Source: Nigrospora sphaerica (lineage: Eukaryota > Ascomycota > Sordariomycetes > Amphisphaeriales > Apiosporaceae). From it: 64,000 nucleotides of DNA. The stretch spans positions 3,534,001 to 3,598,000 of the forward strand of contig JAGVVL010000022.1 in the NCBI GenBank assembly GCA_018287875.1, in the 5' to 3' direction. The position numbers and the translations under genes are program-made. The notes beneath the pieces were generated by a model, which worked only from the letters and a program-made list of their open reading frames with translations, was not told the origin of the DNA and did no database searches. Position 1 is the first letter of the stretch, and each line of letters starts with the position of its first letter. This document shows positions 33,943 through 46,654 of the stretch, piece by piece.

Positions 33943-36320
33943 GGAGCGCGGCAGGCGGCAGCCACGGAAGAGAGGAGAAAAGAGGAGAGGAGAGCAGAGG
34001 AAGGGTGTCACGACGAAAGCAGAGAGCGGCGGCGGCGGTGGATGCGTTAAAGGGACGAAGGAGGAATTGCGCGACTTCTCGAGAGAGAGAGAGAGACACA
34101 CACGCGGCCTGTAGGAAGCCCAGGATGGCGAACGTGAGGGAACGGCACCCGAGATAGCGGAGCTTGATATCCTTTAAGCTCGGCGGGCGCGCAACGCAAC
34201 GCAACGTCGAGCCAAAGTGACAGAGGGGCAGGAGAGTCGATCTGCGCTGTCCGTGGCGCATGTGTTCGTACGTTCTTCTTCACTGCCACGGCATCTTGGA
34301 CCGATCCCATTGCTCACAGGCAGAGGTGCATATGTAAGAAGTAGGTAATCAGCAGCAAACATAAGAAGTACCCAAGTGCATGCCCTATTCCCGACCAGTA
34401 GCAAGCATGGAAGGCAAGTACTTGCGCTGCAGTACAGCCGATGGAACGACAAGCCGCCTTCGATGCAGGACCACGTTGAGCGACCAAAAAAAAGTACAGA
34501 CCTCGCCGCATCCGCCATTCGCCACGGCCGCCGGGCCTAGACATGAGGATCCCGGAACGAGCCCGTCATCCTCGTTCCTCCCCTCAGCAAACCCGCAACG
34601 CACCCCTGCTTCAATCCGGGAGCATCCGAGGGACAGCGATAAGGAAACACAAAAAGGGACCTTCATTGATTCCCCCGCACACTTTCGTGGGCGCAACGGT
34701 CCACCATGCACAAGTGGATTGGAGGCCGACAGGTACACAGCAAGTACAACCGTCTGCCACGCCTAGTTATCCATCTCTGTTGCTTCAACCGACTTCGTAC
34801 CCCGACTCCCAGCATGCCCATTTGCCATTGAGACCAAGAACCGATGCAACAACATGACCCTGCATGAGCCGAAGCGTCAAACTCCACGCCGGCGGATGTA
34901 CCCACCATCACAGCTCGCCGCCCCTCCTTCCTGGGGAGGCCAGAGGACCCAGAAGCCACCAAAGGATAGCCATTCTTTTGTCCACCGCAACGGGCAGCAG
35001 GTGTAAGTGATGTCTGGCAGAGCCCTTGGCACCATGCAAGCGTCCCGGGCCGTGGTATAGAATGGTAATACCTGCGTCAGGACACCGTGGGAATGGAGCG
35101 GCATATCTGTGCCCACGCAGAGGGGTGGGGGCGTTGAGCCAGCGCCTCCTGCTTGAGTCTTCCCCTGGCGCCGTCTAGCTCGTCAGCGCCAGCACCGAGC
35201 ACGACACGCTGACAGTACCGGTTCGGCAGAACGCAGCACCTCTTCGCCGGCCGGATCCGGACCCAGACGCCGTACCCCAAGCCCAACCCCCGGCCCCACC
35301 CGCCCTCCGGCAGGGATTCCGGTTCCCAAACGGTGGGTAAAACTATAAAACCTGCTGCTTCATCAAGGACGAGTCCGCCAAGGACGCCAGCTCGCTTCCC
35401 CCGGATAGGCCTTGGACAGTACAACGCGGCGAACACCAGGGGCCTACGGATCTACGGCGTCCACGCCGCCGGTGCCGTTGGCATGGCGTCGAGGGTTTGG
35501 TCAAGAGGGGCCGACTGGGCGCAGAATCTCAGCATGTCACCAAGTCATGCGTTGGCATGTTGTAGCAGCATTTGGAGGCCAGAGGCGTGTCGCGCAGCCT
35601 CGTGGAAATTATGCAGAGTCCAAATACTGTCGTTTGAATTTGGTATCCTCGTCGTCTTCGGTTGCATGCTCCCCTCCCGAGTCTCTTTTTCTTCCCCCCC
35701 CCCCCCGTGATTGTGCGTACCAACTATGATTGGGAACGGACATCGCTCTGCAGACCCATTCAGTCGAAACTGGCCGTTTCTCTCTAAATACTCCTGGATA
35801 CGGTCTGCCCCCAGACAAGCGTTCAATACTTGCTGTTCTTCTGGATGCCGATGCTTGTCTTCAGCGATCGATCGATTTTCGTAGTTTCGCTCTTTTCGGC
35901 GCTCGGAGGCGAAAGGGGTCGGTGTATGGCACGTATGCCTCCACTATTGGATCTTCGTCAAAATGGAGCGAGCGAAAACCAACTCGGGATAATAGTCTAG
36001 TCGCTGGTCTGTGGTTTGATGGTATGTTTCATTACCCGCAGAAAATCATCTACTCGCTTTTGGTGCAGTTTGATGCGAGCCACTTGAGGTACGCCAACAC
36101 AATGCCGCCCATGCCCTTGATCAACCTATCCGCCGTCCCCATGGCCGCCGCGACCAGGGAAATAATGCATAATCCCTTCCAGGAGACTAGCGGGGTGCTG
36201 GTGACGGATATTCCGCCATTTCGCCGTCGCCGCCCAGGCAGCCCGCTCGTCCATGGGCGCTCCTTATGCAGGGTGTCCCGGCCGCGGTCTTAGGGGTGGG
36301 AAACCGGGTGGTGGCCGCCG
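33943..36320. other. intergenic, no supported gene
   Basis: It holds the presumed promoter of the PQ-loop gene. Low-complexity tracts: (GA)n-(CA)n at about 34081-34108 and C13 at 35694-35706. A 187-codon frame on plus (35730-36293) shows no domain and mixed codon endings, so I do not call it. Confidence 0.5.
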
Positions 36321-36752
36321 TCAATGGTAGTAGTTCTTGTAGACGGTGCACTCGGGACCCCCCTGGCAAGCCGTGGGCGCGGGCGACGGGATGTAGCCCT
36401 CCTCGACGTGGACTGTGCGGCCGCGCTCGTACAGGACGGGGGCGACGCGGACGCACGAGACGGACGAGCACGACCGGCTGCTGTGCGACGCCCGCGACCT
36501 CGCGTGGTGGTGCCCATGGCTTTTCCGGCTCGCGCCGCGCCCCATGGCCCAGCAGCAGTAGGCGAGCCAGAACAAGACCAGGATGCCCAGGATGCTGCCG
36601 ATGACGATGCCCGCGATGGCGCCGCCGCTCAGGTTGTTGTTGTTGTTGTTGTTGCCGTTGTAATACCCGCCGCCGTGGCCGTTGTAATAGCCCTGCCGGC
36701 CGAACAGGCTGGGGAGGCTGTAATGCCATTGTTTGGGGGCGGGGGGGCTCAT
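36321..36752 (-). CDS. small single-pass membrane protein with poly-Asn, 143 aa
   Basis: Single-exon frame. I take the ATG at 36752 (MSPPAPKQWHYSLPSLFG) because the sequence from there is compact and protein-like; an upstream in-frame ATG at 36908 would add 52 residues. From the 36752 start there is a short N-terminal region with YYNGHGGGYYNG, a run of seven Asn encoded by a pure AAC repeat, one strong membrane helix at about residues 47-66 (GAIAGIVIGSILGILVLFWL), then Cys, and a basic His/Ser/Arg cytoplasmic tail (SHGHHHARSRASHSSRSCSS). The AGIVIG-type helix with a basic juxtamembrane region resembles SKG6/AXL2-type single-pass segments. No enzyme domain. Function unknown; orientation in the membrane is inferred as N-out. 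Confidence 0.72.
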   Translation of the reverse strand: MSPPAPKQWHYSLPSLFGRQGYYNGHGGGYYNGNNNNNNNLSGGAIAGIVIGSILGILVLFWLAYCCWAMGRGASRKSHGHHHARSRASHSSRSCSSVSCVRVAPVLYERGRTVHVEEGYIPSPAPTACQGGPECTVYKNYYH

Positions 36753-39700
36753 GGTGGGATGTAGACCCGGGAAGGGGTTTCGGTAGTCTGTCCTGCGTCC
36801 TATCGAGATGGCCACCAGGGATTTGTACGAGAACTGCAGAGGCGCCAGGAAGCCGCGATACTGGCCTACGAGAGGCGGTCGTGGGTGGGCGGCGGCAGCA
36901 ACGGCCATTATGGATAAAAAGGGGCTCGGGGCCGGCTAGGCGTTGTTCTAGGCTCACGGAGTGTAGCTGGACGGGCAGGAGGCGGACAGCGCACAATCCT
37001 CTCGTCGAGGGCAGGATGAGACGTCGCTTCCGTCAGGACTCAAGACATTTTTGTTTGCGGCTGTCGTCGAGCTGTCACCGACCTGTGCTGACGACAACGT
37101 TTGCGCGGCGCCAGCCAACGGGCGGCGGACTGCGTAGGTTCCCGTGAGACAACGCCCGAGGCCGACGTTCTTGGCTGTAGCTGGTCTCGTGTTCCTCGCC
37201 CCCCCATCAGATGCTGGTCCTGAGTCTAAACATCCTTCGCCATCGCGGGCCTCAAGCCCGCGAGTTGCGCGCCAATAGGGGACGCTCAGGTACTACGAAA
37301 CCCTTCGTACCACGCCGTCTGCCGCTCCCCCACCCAATGAGGTCCGGAAAGCTCTCACCAACCTCCGGTCCCTCCCAGAGACTGCCCAAGCGGCCACGCA
37401 GCCCATGCCGTCGTGTGAAGACTTGTCAAGAGCCAGCGCCCTCGTCTCGCACCCTAGCTCATGCCACCCGCCCGCTGCGAGAGTTTGAACGCCGCCGATG
37501 CTCTGCAGCGAAGCGCTGCTGGATGACCTCGGCGGGCACACTCGTGGGCGAGCCTCGATAAGGCCGACGCGTCAGCAGCAAGCCCAACGGCCTTCCCCCC
37601 ATGGCACGATGGGCGGGAAGAAGGCGGGTGGGCCAGTGCAGACCATGGGCGGTGCATGAGGACCGACGTGTCGTGGCCGAGAGAGGCCCGCGGGCGACGC
37701 TGCCTTGCCTTTTGCCGGATGCAGAGTGATGCTGGATGATCCGATCAAGGCTTTGGGGCGGATCATAAATAGAAATACCTTGGGGCTCAATCAAGCACCC
37801 GTGCCGTCCCGGTTCGATTCGGGCGTTCTGGGCCCGCCCCATCCTCCAATGGGCCTATTCCACTGCTATGCATGGATGCAAGCAAGAGAGCTGGGATGAA
37901 TTGACGCAGGGCGTTCCCGCCTCCACAGATGCTGTGGCGGTGGCCGCTGCCCAGCGAACAGTGCTGGGGAGCACAATCGTGGTTGCATTTCGAGCTAGAA
38001 GACTAATGCTGAGCAGCAGCGCAGATGGGGGTTTTTCGTCACAAGCGGTCTTTGAGACGGAAATAAAGGGGGTGATGAGGATGGGCTGCTCACTTCATCT
38101 CTGTCTCGTTCCCAGTGAGCCCTGGGCGCCCAATCTAGCGACACCGCTAACCCACAATCTAAATGCTTCAAGTATCGCCTACGACAGGCAATGGGCGGTG
38201 GCGGCGGCTTCGGCATTGGCAATTGGATTGCCAACAGCGACCAACCAAAAAGACGATGGGCACGACGGGGCTCAGCTGGCGAGCACCATCGATCCATGGA
38301 TCAATTGCTAGCGACCGACAACAGAATGGGTCTCCTCGCGATGGGCCCCTCCCCCCCCCCCTCTTCCCCCATGCAATCGCGCTCGGATGGGATCGGGATG
38401 CGGATGTATCGGGCCTCTTCTGGCTTCGGCCCCCCTTGGCAGCAGCGAAGCAAGGGCAAGGAGGAGGAGTAGGAGGACGTAGGAGGAGGAAGAGGCGCTC
38501 ACTCATGCGCACAAGAGACGGACAACGCCATATGAGACAATGGACATCAATGCCGCCACCGAGGGGTCCGAGCCATGTTGTCACCATCGGCTTACCTGGG
38601 ATGGGCAAGACGGAGAGCGACCAGACACTGACGCACGTTTGACAGGACCACCCGGGAGAAGCAAAGAAAAAATGAGAAGAAAAAGAATTAAAGGAACCCC
38701 ATACGTATCTTGTGAGTGGGGTCGAGGTAGTATCATCCATGACTTGCTCGTTGGAGGTGTCCCGACAAGCCTGCCGAGCCCCGTCACCCCCGTTCTGTTA
38801 TTGATGCATTTTATGCAGCCGGCCAGCGTCATTGCGAGCAGCACCACAAAGACGCAGCGGATTCCTCGGATGAAACAAAACAATGATGTGACGCGGCCAC
38901 GGGAGCCGGCAGCAGCAGTACCAGCAGCAGCAGTACCAGCAGCAGGCGGGCAAGTTGGATGGCAGAAGCTCGGCTATGGGGGTAACGAGAGGATCGAAAT
39001 TCATGGCCCCGGGGCGGATGCCGTCTAGCTGCGACCATGATCCGCCCGGTGGAGCAGACGATGGGCATGGAGATTGATTGCGCATCCATCCCATCTCCAT
39101 GGTTCCAAGCCTCCTCCACCGCCGAGTGCGCGAGACATGACCTCGACCGGCTCGCCAGATGGATGAAGCATCTGGACAGACGGTGTCTAATGAAGTTGCG
39201 CCGGCGCTGCTCGTCCGGGGTGCGCGTCCATGGATCCGTGTTTGCTTGCGCCTCGCTCATGGCCAGAAACTTGGCTAGGCTTCGCTTCGATGCCATCCCA
39301 TGCCACCTACGCCTTGCCTGTAGGCGCTTGGCTCTGTCCCGGCTAATTCACCGTGGCCGGTGTACCTGCATTAGCGCAACGCCCCCCGGGCCCCTTCTGC
39401 CCTGGATTCTGCCCTAGCCTGCCCATCCCCATCCCTAACCACGCTCATGCCCCCCCGGTCTCGACAGGCTCGTGTCAGAGGACGACCATCATGTCAATCC
39501 GCCCGCAATGGGGAAGCGACGGCCGCGCGATTGGCATGTTCGCGAGCGAGATATATCCACCTCCTTTTCTTCGTACTTTCCAATTTCCATGCCCGGCCCG
39601 TCCGCCCTACCACTCGCTCTCTTCCCTCCATCCCTAACCCCCGTTTACTAGTACCACGCGTGCTTCCTCCTCGCCCCCCAAAGGCGGACACCGTCATCGT

Positions 39701-39871
39701 CTGAGCACTCATCCATCCCTCCGTAGATGTGTGGCACACCCTCCGAACCTCGTCCGCTCGCTCGGCATTGCTTTGTTCTGATCTGAACACCCGCGCCGGC
39801 GCCCAGTTCCGCGTCGCCCTCCTTCAACGAAAGCTTCCAATATCCCGTGTCTCACCCCAACAAAGCATAAG
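36753..39871. other. intergenic, no supported gene
   Basis: 3.1 kb between two oppositely transcribed small genes (minus to the left, plus to the right), so it holds both promoters. Repeats include a C-rich run near 38348-38361 and a short tandem array of CAGCAGCAGTAC-type units at 38909-38945. Open frames here lack domains. Confidence 0.5.
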
Positions 39872-40576
39872 ATGCCCGTCACGTCTCAGGCCCGCAAGCG
39901 CTCCTCCATGGACCAGCTGCTTGAGCTGCTGGCCGACTTGGACGAGGACCAGATGGACCTGCTACTACAAGAGGCCAACTCCACCGTCACCGGCAACATC
40001 GAGGTCGCCAAAGGAATCGATTTCTTCGAGCGCCCCGTCACGGTCCTACAACAGCCGCCTCACTCGCCGCCTGCCTCGCCCCGCATCCGAACCTCGCGTC
40101 AGTTCATCACCTCGCTCTCGCCGAGGAACCAGTCCGAGCTCCGCCGCCTCCAGAACAACCGCCTCTCTTCCGGCCCCGAGTCGCGGCCCCGAGACGACGC
40201 CGGCGCGTACCCGAGCCCCTCGACGCCGCCACGCAATATGAGCCGCGCCTACAAGCGCATCAGCCGGCCCTGGGGCATGCCCTCGCCGACCGCCAACGCC
40301 GACCTGCGCGATCTGCTCGCCGCCTACCTCTCGGGCGTCTCAATGCCCTCGGCCTCGGCCTCGTCGTCCTCGTCGGCGGCCACGTCGCCGGCTTCGGCCC
40401 AGGCCCCCTTTGCGCCCAGCTCCATTCTCGAGCCCGAGTCCCCCGGCCTGGACCTGCTGGAGCCGTCGCCCCTGCGCAGCAAGAGATCGGTGGCCGCCTT
40501 CGGGAAGCCGCTGGAGGAGCCGACACATAACATCGGGGGCATATTCGAGGTGCTGAACGACGCCGGCCGCCGGTGA
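39872..40576 (+). CDS. uncharacterised Ser/Pro-rich fungal protein, 234 aa
   Basis: Single-exon ORF with strongly G/C-ended codons. The N-terminus is ordered: MDQLLELLADLDEDQMDLLL at residues 13-32 predicts an acidic amphipathic helix, followed by NIEVAKGIDFFERP. The middle is Ser/Pro/Arg-rich (SPPASPRIRTSRQF, SPSTPPRNMSRAYKRISRPW) with several SP/TP sites that could be phosphorylated. A second helix-like segment (NADLRDLLAAYLSG) precedes an Ala/Ser-rich linker and a conserved-looking C-terminus (HNIGGIFEVLNDAG). No known domain, signal peptide or membrane span. The start at 39872 follows a pyrimidine-rich leader and is the first ATG in frame. I do not recognise the family; codon use and the two ordered blocks support a real gene. 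Confidence 0.75.
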   Translation: MPVTSQARKRSSMDQLLELLADLDEDQMDLLLQEANSTVTGNIEVAKGIDFFERPVTVLQQPPHSPPASPRIRTSRQFITSLSPRNQSELRRLQNNRLSSGPESRPRDDAGAYPSPSTPPRNMSRAYKRISRPWGMPSPTANADLRDLLAAYLSGVSMPSASASSSSSAATSPASAQAPFAPSSILEPESPGLDLLEPSPLRSKRSVAAFGKPLEEPTHNIGGIFEVLNDAGRR

Positions 40577-42590
40577 AGGGCCCGGGCCCGAACCAGGACG
40601 GGCACCCAGAGGCCATGGGTGCGCATGCCTCTGGCCATGCGATTGTCCAGACAAGGTTGCGGGAGCTTCTTCTCCCGTCTTCGTTTCTTCCAGCCCACGC
40701 AGGCCCAGAGTAGTACGCCCGGGAAGGGGGTCCCGTGGCCAAGTGCCTTTTCTCTTAATGGCCGCCAAGCCTATCGGCCAAGGCGTGCAACCCGGCCACT
40801 GGAGCGGCTTCTTTGTTCCCAGCCGCGGCGGACAGCGGCAAAATCGATGTGGGGGAGAGGGGGGGGAGGAAACATGGAAGAGCGAGCCCTAAATGGGCAA
40901 TGACACTCGGTCCACTTGAAGAATCCAAGGAGACTTTTATCCCGAGGGGTTGAAATTCACTTCCGGGCTGTCCGGATTGGCGTACAGGAATTAGCAGGTC
41001 ATGTGGTTTTTGACAGCCCATTTTTTACAAATTTAAGATACCCTCGCTGTAAAAAGTAATAACTCCGCATTAGGACTTTTTTCTTCCTATTTGTTCTCGA
41101 TGTACGTCTATGCACAACTGGACGTCCGATCTCGAGGAACATATGCGGCTCGAGCAGATACGAAAAGCATCGGTATGTAGGCGGTACATGGCAGATGCTG
41201 CATGCCTGCCGAGCACCTCAAAGCCTTCGGCTCACGCCGACGTGTCGCAATGTACGATGTAACCCAACCGGATGTTTCTGTTTTAATAAGAACTGCGGCG
41301 ATGGTATCCTTCACGGCCACCAGCCGACGTTACGGCGTAGTCATCGGCTACCTCTTTTATCCTTCTTTACTTGGGTGTCTTAAGGCGCTTCACCACCCGC
41401 AGAACGGATTGGCTGAGTCCCGATCAGGCGGATGCATACCACACGGATGGATCATGACTCGGCAGTCTGACTCTGTTGACGGCTTATCTTGGGCCCGGTT
41501 GGTCTGCATTTTTACAGGCATCGTAGTCGTCCTAGCCGATGTGTGTACATACATATTATTAGAGTGCAGTGGAGATATGAAGACCAACCTACTGGCCCCA
41601 GCCAATGCTTCTTCACCCCTAGGGCGCTTATTTACTGCATCTATGCTGCCGGGGGCATATGCACCTAGTCGGGTTTGCTGTTCGTGTCTCACTTTGTTAT
41701 CAATGCCTACATCCTGCTGCGGAGAACAGCACGCTTCGCATAGCCGCGATTGGGTAGGTAAATCCATTACTGACTTCATGTAGGTAGGGACTTCGAGCTC
41801 AAGTCGGCGATCCGGAAGGGTCCATGGCCATTTATCTCTTCCGGAAATGCAGCAGCCGCAGCAGCAGTATCGAACCGGCAAGTCGGATACAATATAAATG
41901 GAAAACGGGAACGGTGGACGTTAAGTGCGCGGTGGGTGTTCTTACAATGGATCGCAGACGCGCACCTACGGCATCGACACCCGTTAGCAACCCTGCACTG
42001 TGGATCTTCCGACGGCACAGGGTCCACGGAATTGGTACCAGCCCGACACTTGCTGTCACAAGAAGAAACTCCACCAGCTTACCCGGAACGTCTTCCTGCG
42101 CGAGTTGACTTGTTCAAACAAACCACCACCTACTACGGCTCCCCTCAAGTGGGCAATCCCTTGGCTTTCTCCCCGCCGTCCCGATACTGCTGCTGCTTGC
42201 CTCACATGCGCCTTCCCATTCCCTCGCTTCCAATCCGAGCCAAGCCCCCGGCAGAACTGAACCCACTTGCGACTACCTGTGACAGCGCGAATCCGCCACG
42301 CACGTCTCCATCCCTACATCAGACCAGATAGGTTGTTCTGCCTCTCGCCCCCCCCCAAGTGCAGCAGCAGGCAACAGCGAATCAGGGTTATCTCCGTACA
42401 TACAACCTACGGGACCTACCTGAGCTATCGGGTTAGCGTTACACAGTACAGCACACGAGAACCTGCCTTGCGTTCCGACCGCCTTCGTCCCGGCTGCCCC
42501 GACTTGACACCTCGCTCTCTCCGCCTCGTCGTGTGCCGCCTGCGACCCTCGGTCCCGGCCCCAGCTCGTTACTTCCCAGACCTTACAGGA
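40577..42590. other. intergenic and NEO1 leader
   Basis: No supported gene. The last several hundred bases (about 42080-42600) are the presumed pyrimidine-rich leader of the P4-ATPase gene. Confidence 0.5.
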
Positions 42591-42662
42591 ATGCCCCGGT
42601 TGCGGGATGCCGCCTTCAAGCTCGTACCGACCGACCGAACCGCCAGACTCGCCGCTCCATGA
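42591..42662 (+). promoter_or_regulatory. upstream ORF overlapping the NEO1 start codon
   Basis: An ATG 16 nt before the NEO1 ATG opens a 23-codon frame (MPRLRDAAFKLVPTDRTARL...) that runs past the NEO1 start in another register and stops at 42660-42662. If the transcript begins upstream, scanning ribosomes meet this ATG first. Confidence 0.5.
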
Positions 42663-45600
42663 TTCCGACTCGGATGCCGATCTAGACCTGCAGGAGCTCG
42701 ATCCCTCCAGCGCCACTGCCTCCCACCAAACGAGCTCCAGGCTCTTGGGCCAACACCCTGCCAGCCCCGAACAAAGAGCCCCGCGCATCGCTCTTCGGAA
42801 TCTCCGCATGGGTGCGCTGAGGCGTCCCGGCAACCGGAATCGCGGCTATGGCGACCTCGGCGGCGACCGGGACGGCGACGAGGACGCCATGGGGCTCCTG
42901 GACGAAAGCCAGGAGCAGCGCTATTCGGATGGCAGCCGGCATGCCGACGACGACGCCCCTCTGCTCAACCAGCCCGGGCAAGCTCGCCCGAGACGACCGC
43001 CGGCGAACGAGAGACTGGCCAGCCTCGGCGCCTCGCTTCGACTGCCTAGTTTCATGTCGGGCGCCGGCGCCGCCAACAAGCCCGACGACGACGATGACGA
43101 CGACGCCGGCCAAGAGGACGACGATCCTTCAGCTTCCAGGGCCATAGCCGTCGGCTCCTCCCAGTCCACTCGCTTCCCGCCCAATGTCGTGTCCAACGCC
43201 AAGTACACAGCCTTCACCTTCTTACCCGTCACCCTATACAACGAATTCTCCTTCTTTTTTAACATGTACTTCTTACTTGTGGCTTTGTCTCAAGCGATCC
43301 CCGCTCTCCGGATAGGCTACCTCTCGACCTACGTCGCCCCTTTGGCCTTTGTTCTCATGATAACCATGGGAAAAGAAGCGTACGACGACATCGAAAGGCG
43401 GCGGAGGGATAAGGAGGCAAACTCGGAAGAGTATGCCGTGCTTCAGTTCCACGAGCCCGGCGCGCATAACCTGCCACCCTCGCGTTCCCCGCGAAAACTG
43501 AAGTCGTCAAGCCTCCGAAGGGGGCGGCGACCGAATGGGGACCGGCTGGCGGATATCCGCGAGGAGGAAGAACAGGCCGAGGGCCAGGGCTTAGGCCAGG
43601 CCTCCTCAACCGTCCAGGAGGTCAGCAAAAAGTCGCGCGACTTGCGAGTGGGCGACGTACTCAAGCTGAGCAAGGGGCAACGCGTACCGGCCGATGTTGT
43701 TGTGCTCAAATGCACCACCACCGATAATCTCAATGCCCCTTCGAAATTTCCCGCCACTGAAGAAGAGTCGTTGCTGGTCGATACAGACGCCGCTGATGAT
43801 GCGGGGTCAGGAAAGGGCAAGGCCGTCGAATCGGCCAATCCAACCGACGAGGGCAGCTCCAGTGGGGAGACTTTCATTCGGACGGACCAACTCGATGGAG
43901 AGACCGACTGGAAGCTTCGCCTGGCATCACCGCTGACGCAGAACCTGCCTCTCGAGGAATTCGTCCGCCTCCGGGTCACCGGTGGCAAGCCCGACAAGAA
44001 GGTGAACGAATTCGCTGGCATGGTGGAATTGATGCCCTCGCGACTAGACGCCATGGATCCCCATGCCGACGTTGGACGCGGCGACGACATGAACGCATCG
44101 GCGCCTCTGTCTATCGACAACACTGCCTGGGCCAATACGATCATTGCGTCGCAGGCTATCACATTGGCTGTCATTCTATATACCGGACCACAAACCCGGT
44201 CGGCTTTGTCAACCTCTCCCTCGCGCTCGAAAACAGGCCTGCTGGAGTACGAGATCAACTCGCTCACCAAGATTCTTTGCGCGCTGACCTTGGCTCTGTC
44301 CGTCATTCTGGTCGCCTTGGAGGGCTTCAGCAACACCGAGGGGAACATTTGGTACGTGAAGATTATGCGATTCTTGGTACTCTTCTCCACCATTGTTCCT
44401 ATCAGTCTCCGCGTCAACCTGGACATGGGAAAGAGTGCCTACTCGCGCTTCATCCAGCGGGACCCGGGCATCCCAGGCGCTGTCGTCCGCACCAGCACCA
44501 TCCCCGAGGATTTGGGCCGGATCGAGTACTTGCTGAGTGACAAAACCGGAACGCTCACTCAAAACGAGATGGAAATGAAGAAGATCCACGTTGGCACAGT
44601 TTCGTATGCCAACGACGCCATGGATGAAGTTACAACCTATGTGAGACACGGATTCGCTCTCCCTTCGGACAATCAACTCGTTACACCATCATCCAGCTAC
44701 AACACGACGTCAGGAGTCACCGCCACCCGTACCAGACGTGAGATTGGCTCTCGAGTCAGAGACGTTGTTCTCGCCCTCGCTCTCTGCCACAATGTGACGC
44801 CCACGACGGATGAAGAAAACGGCGAGGTGGTGACATCCTACCAAGCATCCTCCCCCGACGAAATCGCCATCGTGCGCTGGACCGAGTCGGTCGGTCTGCG
44901 TTTGGCGTCCCGTGACCGCAAAAGTATGACGTTGGTGTCGACCGACACTGGAAAGACTACAGTGCAAGTCAAGATCCTCGACGTATTCCCCTTCACGTCC
45001 GAGGGGAAGCGCATGGGCATCATCATTCAGTTCAACGAACGTCAGAACGACACGGCCCGGTCGGGCACTGGCGAGATATGGTTTTATCAGAAGGGTGCCG
45101 ACACCGTCATGGGGGCTATTGTGGCGGCCAATGACTGGCTGGACGAAGAAACCGCCAACATGGCTCGGGAGGGCCTCAGGACTCTGGTTGTCGGTCGCAA
45201 GAAGCTTTCTCCGGAACAGTACCGCGAATTCTGCACCAGCTACCAGGCGGCCTCCCTGGCTATCAACGGGCGTGACGCCGGAATGCAGCGTGTCATCTCC
45301 CAGCACCTCGAGCGTGATTTGGAGTTGCTGGGAGTGACCGGTGTCGAGGACAAGCTGCAAAAGGACGTCAAGCCATCGCTAGAGCTCCTGCGTAACGCTG
45401 GTGTCAAGATTTGGATGTTGACGGGTGACAAGGTTGAAACGGCAAGGTGTGTGGCTGTAAGCTCCAAGCTGGTTGCGCGCGGACAGTACATCTACACGGT
45501 GACGAAACTGAAGAGGAAGGACAATGCGCAAGACCATCTTGATTTCCTGAGAAGCAAGACGGATTCCTGCCTCCTGATTGACGGAGAGAGTCTAGGGCTT

Positions 45601-46654
45601 TTCCTCACACACTTCAGGACCGAATTCGTCTCGGTGGCGGTTCTCCTTCCCACCGTGGTCGCCTGCCGCTGCTCGCCCACGCAAAAAGCCGAGGTTGCCA
45701 AACTCATCCGGGAATACACCAAGAAGCGGGTATGCTGCATTGGCGATGGCGGCAATGATGTCTCGATGATTCAAGCAGCTGACGTGGGTGTCGGTATCGT
45801 CGGCAAGGAGGGACGACAAGCCAGTCTCGCGGCCGACTTCTCCATTGAGCAGTTTTGTCACCTGACCAAGCTCCTGGTCTGGCATGGACGAAACAGCTAC
45901 AAACGAAGCGCCAAACTCGCGCAGTTTGTGATCCACCGTGGCTTGATCATCGCTGTGTGCCAGACTATGTACAGCATTGCTATCAAATTCGAGCCTGAGG
46001 GCCTCTACAAGGTATGTTCGGCTTCTGTTACCACCTCTTCTGACACGCCGATCACTCATGCCTATGACAGGACTGGCTTCTTGTGGGCTACGCGACATGC
46101 TACACGGCCTTCCCCGTCTTGTCTCTGGTGCTCGACAAGGACGTTGACGAGAATCTCGCGAACCTGTACCCCGAGCTCTACAAAGAACTTACATCAGGGC
46201 GGTCCCTATCCTACCGGACCTTCTTTGTGTGGGTATTTGTATCCATCTACCAAGGCGGCATGATCCAGGGACTCTCGCAGATTCTGACCGAAGTGGACGG
46301 CCCGCGGATGGTGGCCGTGAGCTACACGGTCTTGGTCCTCAACGAACTGCTCATGGTGGCCTTCGAGATTACAACGTGGCACCCTCTCATGATCCTTGCT
46401 TTGGTTGGGACGTTCCTCTTCTACGTTGTATCGGTCCCTTTTCTGGGCGGCTATTTCGACCTCGAGTTCATCCTCACTGCGTAAGTGTCTCCCCGGCTCA
46501 TGGTGTAGTGGCGGCATGCTAACGAGGGTCTTCCAGGGGTTTTGCGTGGCGCGTGGTGGCCATCGCATCGGTGTCGCTGATACCGCCGTACGCGGGCAAG
46601 TTGATTAGGAGGACGATGAAGCCGCCGTCGTACCGGAAGGTTCAAGGGATCTGA
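42607..46654 (+). CDS. NEO1: P4-type ATPase, NEO1/ATP9 family phospholipid flippase, 1310 aa
   Basis: Exons 42607-46011, 46071-46480 and 46537-46654 (introns of 59 and 56 nt); 3933 nt, 1310 aa. About 190 N-terminal residues are hydrophilic and acidic. The membrane core starts FPPNVVSNAKYTAFTFLPVT, then NMYFLLVALSQAIPALRIGY, the Neo1/ATP9A/B version of the P4 signature. The actuator loop has DGETDWK (D430-T433). TM4 carries VPISLRVNLDMGKSAYS. The phosphorylation site is DKTGTLTQNE with D645. The hinge is MLTGDKVETA and GDGGNDVSMIQAADVGVGI (D1047). The last exons add the C-terminal helices (DWLLVGYATCYTAFP ... VSVPFLGGYFDL). It moves phospholipids to the cytosolic leaflet of Golgi/endosomal membranes; Neo1-class pumps work without a Cdc50 partner. 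Insertions around residues 290-340 and 380-425 are low-complexity, typical of filamentous fungi. Confidence 0.96.

Noticed and set aside
35730..36293. 187-codon plus-strand frame
   Set aside because: No recognisable protein features and codon endings unlike the real genes; it runs to the end of the minus-strand membrane protein gene.
37797..37840. possible tRNA T-arm (GGTTCGATTC)
   Set aside because: The stem does not pair correctly on both sides and there is no A box or acceptor stem upstream.
38581..38883. 100-codon minus-strand frame with a hydrophobic, lipobox-like N-terminus
   Set aside because: Bacterial lipobox logic does not apply in a fungal genome and the remainder has no protein-like features.
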